NCBI GenBank assembly: GCA_022826195.1
Contig: JAJDVI010000012.1
Coordinates: 1 to 64,000, forward strand
Length of the DNA: 64,000 bases
Source: Acidobacteriota bacterium
Lineage (GTDB): Bacteria > Acidobacteriota > Vicinamibacteria > Marinacidobacterales > Marinacidobacteraceae
Direction of reading: 5' to 3'
Shown here: piece by piece, positions 16,451 to 24,366 of the stretch
Layout: every line of letters starts with the position of its first letter
How positions within the stretch are numbered: position 1 is the first letter of the stretch
Made by a program: the position numbers and the translations under genes
The notes under the pieces: generated by a model
Seen by the model: only the letters and a program-made list of their open reading frames with translations
What the model was told of the DNA's origin: nothing
Database searches by the model: none

Positions 16451-18585
16451 CGGGCTTGCGGCGCATGTTCGGCCGTGCACAGCTTCGGGTAAAAGGTCGC
16501 GCTCCGTCGTCCGCACGGGTCGTTGGTCTGGGTCCTCGCGAGGCGTGGGTGTGCGTCCAGGAGGCGGATGCGGTGACGATCCGCGACGGCGCGATGGAGG
16601 GAGCTGAGATCGCCATTCGTTTCGGCTCCGGTGACGGCGACTCTTGGACGGGAGTTGCGGACCTGCGGCTGGGTGCCGCACACGGCAGCGGCGACAACGC
16701 GGTACGGCTGGTGTTGGTCACAAACGCTGAGGCGTGGCGGATTTCCGTGATCGGGGCCGCCGATCTGGCGCCGGTGCTCGTTGCGGCGGATGACGAGCGG
16801 GCGATCGAGGCATGTCGCACGATGCCGGCCCTCAGGGGGACAGAGATCGTTGACGCGCTGGAAATCCAGAACCTGCAGAGCGTAGGAGTCTTGCTGCTTG
16901 GCTGTTCGTCCGAGCGGGAGCCGAGCGTTGCGTCGGTCCGGTCCACGATTCAGCGGTTGCCGGGGATGCGTCCGATTCTGTTCGCCCGTAGCGGTGCGGC
17001 GTCGGACCACTGGAGCGACGTGGTCGGTTCAGGCGATGTTTTTTTCGCGTGTAGTGGATGGCCGGACCCGAACCGCCTCGGACCGCTGGCGCTCGCGGCG
17101 CTCGAGAATTCAGTCTTCCGGCGAGTCTTTCGCGAACTCGTTCGCCCGAGGCCGGCCACCGAGGACGGGCTTCCAGGCTTCGCGTGGTACGACGCCGCCA
17201 GTCTGGGGGAGCGGCGGGCGGCGCAGAGCGCGCTGCGGGACCTGGCGGCGCAGGCGGAGCGGCGGATGCCGGACGTCACCGCGACGGTGTACGCGTACGA
17301 CGATTGGGCGGAGATTCTGCTGGGGCCGCATCCGGTGCAGCAGGCAGAGTTCGCGGAGAGCGCCGCGCTCGGCTTGATCGCCTACGCCGCGCGGTCCGGG
17401 ATGGCAGTGCTCGAAGAGGCCGTTGAAGACTCCGTGTTCTTCGATCCGGAACTGGATCTCGTCCCAGGCGCCGGACGCGGACTCATGGCGGTTCCAGTCC
17501 GGGACCATTCAGGAACCGTGTTCGGCGTGCTGGCGTGCCATGCGGCCGACCCGCACGACGCTCTCCGGCCGGAATTGCTGGACACGGCGCGGCTGCTGGC
17601 GAGCGACTTTGCGCCGCCCTTGGCAGCCCTGCGGGAATACGACAGGCTGGAGGGAGACATCGGCGCAGATTCGTCCGTGTTCCGCGCCGAAGCGATCCAG
17701 GAGCAGCGGCGGTCCGAGAGTCCGAGCGCGATCCTGAACGTCTCGGAGCGGTGGGGATCCTGGATCGTGGGCGGGATGGCGGCGCTGCTGCTCGCGTTCG
17801 TGGCTTTTCTGATCTTCGGCACGGCGACTGAGTACGCCGAGGGCAACGCCGTGGTTCACAGTCGGGGGCGTATCCCGGTCGTTGCCAACGAAGGGGGAAC
17901 GGTGGCCGCCATTCACATCGCACCGCAGACCGAGGTCTCTCCGGGGGATGTCATCGGAACGCTCTACGACCACGCCGAGTTGGCGCAGGTGCGACGGCTG
18001 GAGCACGAATACGAAGACGCGCTCGTCCGCCTGCTCCGGGATCCCGACGATCCCGCTGCCGGCGGGGGGCTCGCGGCGCTGCGGAGCGCCAGCGAACAGG
18101 CGCGCACCGATCTCGAGGAACGGCAACTCATCGTTCCGGTAGGTGGCGTCCTGACCGACGTGCGGGTGCGGCCGGGAGCCCTGGTGACGCCCGGCCAGAC
18201 GGTGGCGACCGTGGGGACTGCGGGTCCCGGGTTCGAGATCGTCGCGGCCGTGCCCGGCAACTTCCGTCCCCTGCTGGGCTCCGGGGTTCCCGTCGTAGCC
18301 GAGCTGGAGCAGTTTCCCGGCAGCCGCTTCCATCTCGAGGCGCGGGAAGTCAGCCCCGAAGTGATCAGCGTCGGAGAAGCCCGGGCGCTGATGGGTCAGC
18401 TCCTGCCCACCGCTGCCGAGGACGCGGCGTTGGCGCTGGTGTACGCCGATCTGCCGGAAGTGCTGGTAAGCAGCGGCGGAGCGGAACACCCGCTCTACGA
18501 CGGGATGCGGGGCAGTGTCCGGATTCCGGTGCGGAATGAGCGGTTCATCGTGACGCTGTGGCCGGCGCTGGGTGGGAACCGGTAG
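16447..18585 (+). CDS. Membrane-fusion protein with large cytoplasmic GAF-like region
   Basis: 712 residues starting at a GTG that overlaps the exporter stop (GTGA). Residues 1-430 have no signal peptide and should be cytoplasmic. The stretch from about 225 to 395 reads like a GAF domain (VLEEAVEDSVFFDPE, RGLMAVPVRDHSGTVFGVLACH). The part before it, about 130-215, has an alpha/beta pattern like a degenerate receiver. A single helix at about 439-459 crosses the inner membrane. The periplasmic end has lipoyl-like halves (IPVVANEGGTVAAIHIAP and GGVLTDVRVRPGALVTPG) around a short hairpin. It looks like an adaptor that could sense a small molecule or product inside the cell and couple this to export. 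Domain assignments in the N-terminal half are tentative. Confidence 0.75.
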   Translation: MTGLRRMFGRAQLRVKGRAPSSARVVGLGPREAWVCVQEADAVTIRDGAMEGAEIAIRFGSGDGDSWTGVADLRLGAAHGSGDNAVRLVLVTNAEAWRISVIGAADLAPVLVAADDERAIEACRTMPALRGTEIVDALEIQNLQSVGVLLLGCSSEREPSVASVRSTIQRLPGMRPILFARSGAASDHWSDVVGSGDVFFACSGWPDPNRLGPLALAALENSVFRRVFRELVRPRPATEDGLPGFAWYDAASLGERRAAQSALRDLAAQAERRMPDVTATVYAYDDWAEILLGPHPVQQAEFAESAALGLIAYAARSGMAVLEEAVEDSVFFDPELDLVPGAGRGLMAVPVRDHSGTVFGVLACHAADPHDALRPELLDTARLLASDFAPPLAALREYDRLEGDIGADSSVFRAEAIQEQRRSESPSAILNVSERWGSWIVGGMAALLLAFVAFLIFGTATEYAEGNAVVHSRGRIPVVANEGGTVAAIHIAPQTEVSPGDVIGTLYDHAELAQVRRLEHEYEDALVRLLRDPDDPAAGGGLAALRSASEQARTDLEERQLIVPVGGVLTDVRVRPGALVTPGQTVATVGTAGPGFEIVAAVPGNFRPLLGSGVPVVAELEQFPGSRFHLEAREVSPEVISVGEARALMGQLLPTAAEDAALALVYADLPEVLVSSGGAEHPLYDGMRGSVRIPVRNERFIVTLWPALGGNR

Positions 18586-19115
18586 GAACGTCCCGCGGGA
18601 TCGTGCCGCCAGTCGCGCCGCCGCCTCAAACGGGAGAGCGTCCATCGGCGCGAAGTGAGTGCGTCGCGTCTCGTTGCCCCGGCGGGCTCTTCAGTGTGTA
18701 CGCCATGACGCAATGTGTCCCCCATGGCGCGAACCGACCGAAAACGTAACTTACGTATGTACTAACGCTGTTTGGCCTCGTCGCTTCCCGCATGCTCCGT
18801 TCCGTCCGGCGCCAGTCTGTCCAGCTCGCCAACCGTCTTTGGGAATTCAAGAAACACTGCTCTTTGGACCACAAAACCGAAAGCCGGAGTCTGTTTTCTG
18901 GATGCCATTCGGCACAGGCGGTTGTCCCCGTCCAATGGGACGAAGCCGGAGGTGGTTTCTTCGGATTCGGACCTCGAGTGGATTCAAACTAAGCGACCTA
19001 TTTAGAGAGACTTAGCCGGCAGAGCGCCCCCGTGCGCGCCGCCTGGTCCCGCCGTTGCTGTTCCGGCCAGCATGTTCCCATTTCCATGTTCCGGATCCCC
19101 AAGGAGGACAACGGC
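18586..19115. other. Intergenic region between lanthipeptide operon and second receptor
   Basis: 530 bases without a supported gene. No clear terminator follows the last operon gene. The section from about 18740 to 18970 is less GC-rich and contains CGTAACTTACGTATGT (18745-18760), which resembles a site upstream of the precursor. From about 18938 (GGGACGAAG) to the ribosome-binding site AAGGAGGA (19101-19108) the sequence aligns with the flank of the first receptor gene. Confidence 0.6.
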
Positions 19116-22040
19116 ATGAAAAGAACCCTTCTCTTTACGCTGCTGGTGGCATGGCCGAGTGCGGCCCTGTCCCAGCAGCTCTACGGACGCCTCGAGGGCG
19201 CCGCCACGGACGCGCAGGGTCTCGCCCTCCCGGGAGTGACGGTCACTCTGGAGTCCGACGAACTCGTCGCGTCGCGGACCGCGACCACCGACGTGGACGG
19301 CTCGTACCGCTTTGCGCAGCTCGTCGGCGGCAGCTACAACCTCACGTTCGAACTCAACGGGTTCCAGACGGTGGTGTTCGAGGAAGTCATCGTCGTCGGC
19401 GGTTCGACCTTCGAGGTGAACTCGACGATGGACATCGCGACCGTCGCCGAGACCGTGACGGTCACGGGCGAGTCGCCGGTGGTGGACGTCAAGTCCACCG
19501 GCGTCTCCGCGACCTTCGACACCACCCAGCTCGAGGATGTTCCTTCGGCCACCGACATGTGGGCGGTGCTCCAGCAGAGCCCCGGTGTGCGGATGCGCGG
19601 CTACGACGTGGGCGGATCCCACAAGAGTCAGCAGTCCGGCTACGAGACCTTCGGGGTCCGTAACCAGAACCGGATCATCAACGACGGGGTCAACACCACC
19701 GAAGGCACCGGCGGCGCCGGCGGCTACTACGACTACTACGCGATCGGCGAGTTCCAGGTGTCCGCACAGGGCGCCGACGTGGAGATGTCCACCCCGGGCG
19801 CGCAGGTCAACGCGGTCTGGAAGAGCGGAGGCAACGATTTCTCGGGGACCGAGCACTTCGCCTACGAGCCGCCGGAGTGGATCAACGACAACATCACCTC
19901 CGATCTCGAGAGCCGGGGCGGAACCTCGGCGCCGGTGATCGAGTTCTACGAGGCCCACCTCGACCTCGGCGGCCCGATCGTCCGCGACAAGGCGTGGTTC
20001 TACGCCGCCTACAACCGGTTCGTCATTGACCGGATCATCTCGGGGCAACCCGAATCCGAAGGCACCGACCTGGGCGACTTCGACATGTTCACGGTGAAGG
20101 CGAACTGGCAGATCACCGACCGGGACCAGTTCATCACCTTCCACCACTGGTCGCTCAAGCAAAAGCCCTTCCGGGGGCTGTCCTCGAACCGCCCGGCCGA
20201 ATCCATCCTGGCCCAGGACTCCTGGACCTGGCTCCACAAGGCCGAGTGGCAGCGCGTGTGGAGCGACCGGCTCTACAGCAACATCCAGGTGAACCACTTC
20301 GGCTTTGGCTGGCCGATGACCCCGGCAGTGGATCCCGCGTCGCAACCGCCCCGGCTCGACGAAGGTACGAACATCTGGTCCGGCGCCGGCTGGAGGCCGT
20401 TCACGTTCAATCGCTGGAAGCCGCACTCGACCGGCCAGTTCAACTACTACCTCCCGACGGCGAGCGGCAGCCACGACCTCAAGTTCGGTTGGGACTGGCA
20501 GATTGACGAGCGTCAGTTCGGCTGGAACGCAAACTCGGGCGCGGTGCGCTACCTCGACGACAGCGGGCAGGACCCGGCGCGCCCCCACAACGTGGACGAG
20601 ATCCGCTTCGAGAGCTTCCCGAACTTCAACTACGACCGGAACACCCACTACGACTTCTACCTCCAGGACGTGTGGACCATCAACGACCGGCTCACGGTGA
20701 ACGCCGGAGTCCGCGTCGGCTCGCAGTTCATGGCGTATCTGGAGTCGAACAACGTGCCCGGCGGCCCCTGCGACGCGGCGCTCGGCTGCCTCCGCGAGAT
20801 CGCCGACGTGGATCCGAACGTAGCGGCGGCGCTGCCCCTGCTCTTCGGTGAAGGCGGCCAGGTGCCCGGCGCCGACGTCATCAACTGGTGGAACGTTGCC
20901 CCGCGCGCCGGCTTCACGCTCGACGTCACCGGCGAGGGCCGTTCCGTCGTGAAGGGTTACTGGGGCCGGTACTACAACAACATGAACACGGGTATGCCGA
21001 ACTCGAACCCGGGCGGCAACAAGAACGTCGTCTACAAGTTCCTCGACCAGAACCAGAACGGCCTGTTCGACGGGGTGAACGAACTCGGGGAGCGCGTTTC
21101 CGGGTCCACCGGCGCCGGCCTCGGAATCGAGCGAAGCGCTCCGGTGGGGACCGAGTTGGATCCGAACCTGGAGGTCCCGCACGTGGACGAGTTCAGCCTG
21201 TCCGCGGAACACCAGGTCGGGAGCGATCTCGGCGTGCGCGCCTCGGTCGTTCACAAGCGGCAGACCGGGCACGTTCTCGGGCTCGGGACCGACGCGCCGC
21301 TGAACGTGGCTCGCGTCGGGACGCTCACGAACTCGGTCACGGTTCCCTGTCCGGCGGCCTGCGAGTCGGCCGGATTCGGCGGAACGGCCCTGACGGTGAA
21401 CGGGCTGCCCGACGGCGCACCCACCAGCATCGAGAGGATCGCGAACACGCCCCTGGACGAAAGCGAGTGGAACTGGACGACCGTGTCCGTCGGCGTCAAC
21501 CGCCGCTTCCGGAACAACTTCTTCTGGAACGCCTACTTCGACTACCAGTGGCGCCACGAGGCCCGGCGCAGCAACAACGAGTCCACGAGCCCCCTGACGA
21601 CCGATCCGATCAACGTGGACTGGCACTACTCGTATGGCCCGGTACCCCTCGTGCAGGACCTCTCGAACTGGCAGGCGAAGACCGCCGGCCGCTACGTGTT
21701 CCCCTACGACATCGGCACGGCCGCCACGCTGCGCCTCGTGAGCGGCTACAACTGGTCCCCGATCCTGTCGATCGCGGTCCCGAACGTCGGCTCGCAGCGC
21801 ATCTTTCTTGCCGACCTCGACGAGCGGCGTTCCGACACCGTGACGATCCTCGACTTCCGCGTGGACAAGACCTTCTCGCTGGACGGCCGGGCGGAGATTC
21901 AGCTCATGCTCGACGTGTTCAATGCGCTGAACGACGCCACCGAGACGAACTTCAACATGAGGGTCGGATCGGCGTACCGCGAGCCGATCGAGTGGATCCA
22001 GGGCCGCACCATCGGGCTCAGCGCCCGCCTGACCTTCTAG
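19116..22040 (+). CDS. TonB-dependent receptor, Oar-like, copy 2
   Basis: 974 residues from ATG 19116, which has AAGGAGGA 8-15 bases upstream. Longer in-frame starts would lack a signal peptide at the N-terminus. Signal peptide, carboxypeptidase-regulatory domain, AETVTVTGESPVVDV region, plug and barrel all follow the same order as in copy 1. Long identical stretches (for example DVGGSHKSQQSGYETFGV) show a recent common origin. The barrel differs most around residues 590-760, which should be the extracellular loops, so ligand specificity may differ. The gene is followed by the same terminator and preceded by a homologous upstream region. It may act with the lanthipeptide locus, but paralogues are abundant in this genome. 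Confidence 0.9.
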   Translation: MKRTLLFTLLVAWPSAALSQQLYGRLEGAATDAQGLALPGVTVTLESDELVASRTATTDVDGSYRFAQLVGGSYNLTFELNGFQTVVFEEVIVVGGSTFEVNSTMDIATVAETVTVTGESPVVDVKSTGVSATFDTTQLEDVPSATDMWAVLQQSPGVRMRGYDVGGSHKSQQSGYETFGVRNQNRIINDGVNTTEGTGGAGGYYDYYAIGEFQVSAQGADVEMSTPGAQVNAVWKSGGNDFSGTEHFAYEPPEWINDNITSDLESRGGTSAPVIEFYEAHLDLGGPIVRDKAWFYAAYNRFVIDRIISGQPESEGTDLGDFDMFTVKANWQITDRDQFITFHHWSLKQKPFRGLSSNRPAESILAQDSWTWLHKAEWQRVWSDRLYSNIQVNHFGFGWPMTPAVDPASQPPRLDEGTNIWSGAGWRPFTFNRWKPHSTGQFNYYLPTASGSHDLKFGWDWQIDERQFGWNANSGAVRYLDDSGQDPARPHNVDEIRFESFPNFNYDRNTHYDFYLQDVWTINDRLTVNAGVRVGSQFMAYLESNNVPGGPCDAALGCLREIADVDPNVAAALPLLFGEGGQVPGADVINWWNVAPRAGFTLDVTGEGRSVVKGYWGRYYNNMNTGMPNSNPGGNKNVVYKFLDQNQNGLFDGVNELGERVSGSTGAGLGIERSAPVGTELDPNLEVPHVDEFSLSAEHQVGSDLGVRASVVHKRQTGHVLGLGTDAPLNVARVGTLTNSVTVPCPAACESAGFGGTALTVNGLPDGAPTSIERIANTPLDESEWNWTTVSVGVNRRFRNNFFWNAYFDYQWRHEARRSNNESTSPLTTDPINVDWHYSYGPVPLVQDLSNWQAKTAGRYVFPYDIGTAATLRLVSGYNWSPILSIAVPNVGSQRIFLADLDERRSDTVTILDFRVDKTFSLDGRAEIQLMLDVFNALNDATETNFNMRVGSAYREPIEWIQGRTIGLSARLTF

Positions 22041-22063
22041 GATCTCCTGGCTCAAGCACCTTC

Positions 22064-22096
22064 AAGGCCCGCTGCCCTTTGGGGGCGGCGGGCCTT
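22064..22096 (+). terminator. Terminator of second receptor gene
   Basis: AAGGCCCGCTGCCC (22064-22077) pairs with GGGCGGCGGGCCTT (22083-22096) with one G-T wobble. The preceding CTCAAGCACCTTC is nearly the same as before the copy-1 terminator, so the duplication included the 3' flank. Confidence 0.75.
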
Positions 22097-22103
22097 CCGC
22101 TTC

Positions 22104-22150
22104 GGAGCGCCGGCCTCCGGCCGGCATCGCGCGGGAGCGCGAAACCCGCG
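22104..22150. repeat. Dispersed palindromic repeat, copy B
   Basis: GCCGGCC/GGCCGGC with a 3-base loop (22109-22125) is followed by TCGCGC/GCGCGA with a 4-base loop (22127-22142) and then GAAACCCGCG. The same series in inverted order occurs at 35611-35660. Confidence 0.75.
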
Positions 22151-22368
22151 TCGACGATGCCGTAGCAAACCGACGTGAGCTGCCGCCGGGCGGGCCAATC
22201 GGAGGCGCCGTCCTGGCGGATCAGGTACGCAGTCTCGATTAGCGGGCGCGGCGCCTGACGTGGGCGGCCGCGGCGCCGCGGCAAGTGGTCACCCATACCC
22301 TGGGCAAGCTGAGCGCCCTGCTTTCCTGAAGCACGCGGGGAGGGAGCGACGAGGGTCGTGGATCGAGA

Positions 22369-22764
22369 TCAGATGACTTGAATCTGGATCACCGTCTCCA
22401 AACCGGCGAAATCGTCGGGGTTTCGCGTGAACAACGGCAGGTCGTGAGCCAGGGCGGTGGCGGCAATCAGAAGGTCAGGGACCCGGCGGCGACGCGTGCG
22501 TCCGCGGGCGCGCAGCGTTGCGTAGATGCGACCGTAGGCGCGGGCGACCTCGCCATCGAACGGCAGCGGGTCCCACCTCGAGGCGGCCCACTGCAGGCGG
22601 TCTTGCCGTCGGCCACGCTCCTGCTCATCGGTTACCGCGTGGGGACCCGCGGCCAGTTCGGCGAGTGTGATTGCCGAAATCGCGGTCTCGTCCGGCAGTC
22701 GGTCGCGGGCGATCGAGTCCAGATCAATGACCACCGATGTATCGAGGAGGCCGCGGGGTGTCAT
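22369..22764 (-). CDS. vapC: PIN-domain ribonuclease toxin (VapC family)
   Basis: 131 residues with the PIN-domain acidic residues in place: Asp8 in LLDTSVVIDL, Glu in ITLAELAAG (about residue 36), and Asp in RVPDLLIAATA followed by the typical PLFTRNPDDFAGL end. VapC toxins cleave RNA, often tRNA, when freed from their antitoxin. The partner gene lies 25 bases upstream on the same strand, giving the usual antitoxin-toxin order. Confidence 0.88.
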   Translation of the reverse strand: MTPRGLLDTSVVIDLDSIARDRLPDETAISAITLAELAAGPHAVTDEQERGRRQDRLQWAASRWDPLPFDGEVARAYGRIYATLRARGRTRRRRVPDLLIAATALAHDLPLFTRNPDDFAGLETVIQIQVI

Positions 22765-22789
22765 TGGCCCTTGGCGAACCGGGAGCGGG

Positions 22790-23038
22790 TCAGATGTCGA
22801 TCAACGGATTCGCGACCGCGTCGAGGTCGGCGCGAAACCGGTCGGCGTCGATTCGCGGCGCCTTGGCGGCCGCGGCGGCGATCACGCCCCGCGGCACAAA
22901 CCGTCGCGGAGATACCGGTCTCAATTCGGCCACTGGCGTGCCGTTGCGGGTAATGGTCAGTTGCTCACCGGCTTGTACCTGACGGAGGATGGCCCCGGAA
23001 TCGTTCCGGAGTTGGCGCTGGGTGATCGTCCGCATCAA
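22790..23038 (-). CDS. Phd/YefM-type antitoxin
   Basis: 82 residues beginning with a Phd/YefM-like DNA-binding fold (ITQRQLRNDSGAILRQVQAG, then LTITRNGTPVAEL) and ending in a helical tail that should wrap the toxin. Such antitoxins bind and block the toxin and repress their own operon. A second ATG lies one codon downstream. The palindromic operator expected upstream was not located. Confidence 0.85.
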   Translation of the reverse strand: MMRTITQRQLRNDSGAILRQVQAGEQLTITRNGTPVAELRPVSPRRFVPRGVIAAAAAKAPRIDADRFRADLDAVANPLIDI

Positions 23039-23139
23039 GCCAGTGTAGCAAATGTAGCGTCCTGTCGCACACTCGGTACGGAGCCACGCGGGCAGCGGTC
23101 CCGATCCGCCCGCCGCGCAGTGGATCGAGCGGAGAGGGA

Positions 23140-24258
23140 TTACTCCGGGGCGCGCTCGTACTTCGTGAGACCGCCGCCCGCGGTGGGTCGTGAGGCCGGA
23201 CCCTCGGCCACGAACACGTTGCCGTCTTCATCCACCGCGACGCCCTCGCCGGCGACTCCCTGCAGCACCCGGCCCTCGGCCGGGTAGTGCGGCGGGATGA
23301 AAGCCGTCACCTTGTCCTCGCTGGCGTGCCCGATCCGGACCCCGTTCAGCCAGCCGTAGTGGTTCGTCTCGGTGGACTCGGAGTCGATCGCGTAGAGCAT
23401 GTCGTCGTCGGTGATGAACAGCCCGCTGATCCGGCTGAACTGGTAGTAGGTGTCCAGCAGGTTCCCGTCCTGGTCGAAGATCTGAATCCGGTGGTTGCCC
23501 CGGTCGGCCACGAAGAGCCGGCCCTGGGAATCGAACTCCAGCGCGTGCGGGGTGCGGAACTGCCCGGGCCGGAACCCGATGATGCCCCACTCCTTGATGA
23601 AGTTCCCTTCGGAGTCGTACTTGAGGATGCGCCCGGTCCGCCCTTCCGGCGGGTCCGGGCTCTGGCCGCTGTGGCCGTCGGAGACGAAGATGTCTCCGTT
23701 TGGCGCCGTGATGACGTCGCAGGGCTCGTAGAGCTGTCCGGGACCGGTGCCCGGCTGCCCCGCGACTCCGAGGCGCAGGAGCACTTCGCCGTCGGGGCTG
23801 AACTTGATGACCTGGTGGCCCTTGGTGCCGGCTTCGTTCCCCTGGGAATCCGTAACCCAGACGTTGCCGTCATCGTCCACGTGCAGCCCGTGAGGCAGCA
23901 CGAACAGTCCGGCGCCGAACTCGGCGAGCAACTCGCCGGTGTGCCGGTCGTACTTCAGGACCGGATTCAGGTGGGAGTTCTCCTCGCAACCCCCGGCCAG
24001 TGCGTTCGCGCCGCAGCGGTCGTAGACCCAGACATGGCCATCGGGGTCGATGTCCACGCCGGCGGTGGAACCCCAGGTGCGACCGTCCGGGAGGTCGGCC
24101 CACTGGGTGATGACCACCGGGTTCGGATTCGGCAGGTCCCGCTGGACGAGGTCGGCGTTCCCGGCCGGTTCCTCCATCTCCGGAGCCGCGGCGCCGCCGC
24201 AGCCGTAGGCGCCCAGCGCCAGGGCGCCCGCCGTCAGAAGAATCTTCACATTGCGCAT
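23140..24258 (-). CDS. NHL-repeat beta-propeller lipoprotein
   Basis: 372 residues with a lipoprotein signal (ALGAYGC, Cys20). It consists of repeated blade motifs such as LPHGLHVDDDGNVWVTD, FRTPHALEFDSQGRLFVAD and GEGVAVDEDGNVFVAEG. These NHL/SMP-30-like blades form a propeller used for binding or, in some relatives, lyase activity (peptidylglycine alpha-amidating lyase type). No catalytic set can be assigned from the sequence alone. It is probably anchored in the envelope facing the periplasm. It stands alone between the toxin-antitoxin pair and the multihaem gene, all on the same strand. Confidence 0.8.
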   Translation of the reverse strand: MRNVKILLTAGALALGAYGCGGAAAPEMEEPAGNADLVQRDLPNPNPVVITQWADLPDGRTWGSTAGVDIDPDGHVWVYDRCGANALAGGCEENSHLNPVLKYDRHTGELLAEFGAGLFVLPHGLHVDDDGNVWVTDSQGNEAGTKGHQVIKFSPDGEVLLRLGVAGQPGTGPGQLYEPCDVITAPNGDIFVSDGHSGQSPDPPEGRTGRILKYDSEGNFIKEWGIIGFRPGQFRTPHALEFDSQGRLFVADRGNHRIQIFDQDGNLLDTYYQFSRISGLFITDDDMLYAIDSESTETNHYGWLNGVRIGHASEDKVTAFIPPHYPAEGRVLQGVAGEGVAVDEDGNVFVAEGPASRPTAGGGLTKYERAPE

Positions 24259-24366
24259 CGTCGTGCTCCTTGTGGGGATCGCGCCATCCGTCCCCAGGAT
24301 GGCCGACCCCGCAGTGTACCCGGGCGCCGGTATGGGTCGCGCGGCAGGATTCGACGCGGTCCGGCG

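Larger units (their letters stand above)
22041..22368. other. Intergenic region after second receptor
   Basis: 328 bases with no supported gene. It holds the receptor terminator (22064-22096) and a copy of the dispersed palindromic repeat (22104-22150). I see nothing recognisable in the remaining part up to the toxin gene's stop codon. Confidence 0.55.

Noticed and set aside
18586-18620. TCCCGCGGGA palindrome after the last operon gene as a terminator
   Set aside because: A 10-base palindrome without a loop and without a T-tract does not make a terminator hairpin.
18659-19015. Small + strand frames with several Cys after the lanthipeptide operon, considered as a second precursor
   Set aside because: No leader-like pattern, no ribosome-binding site, and the region aligns with non-coding DNA upstream of the first receptor.
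19002-22055. A reading frame of over 1000 codons on the - strand opposite the second receptor gene
   Set aside because: It is the complement of a clear TonB-receptor gene in GC-rich DNA. The frame has no domain and is full of Val/Arg/Asp runs typical of antisense translation. The same holds for long antisense frames at 5870-7516, 35345-38389, 39470-41974 and 49337-52282.
22018-22296. A 92-codon - strand frame after the second receptor
   Set aside because: Its C-terminal half is translated terminator and palindromic repeat; the same peptide appears wherever the repeat occurs.
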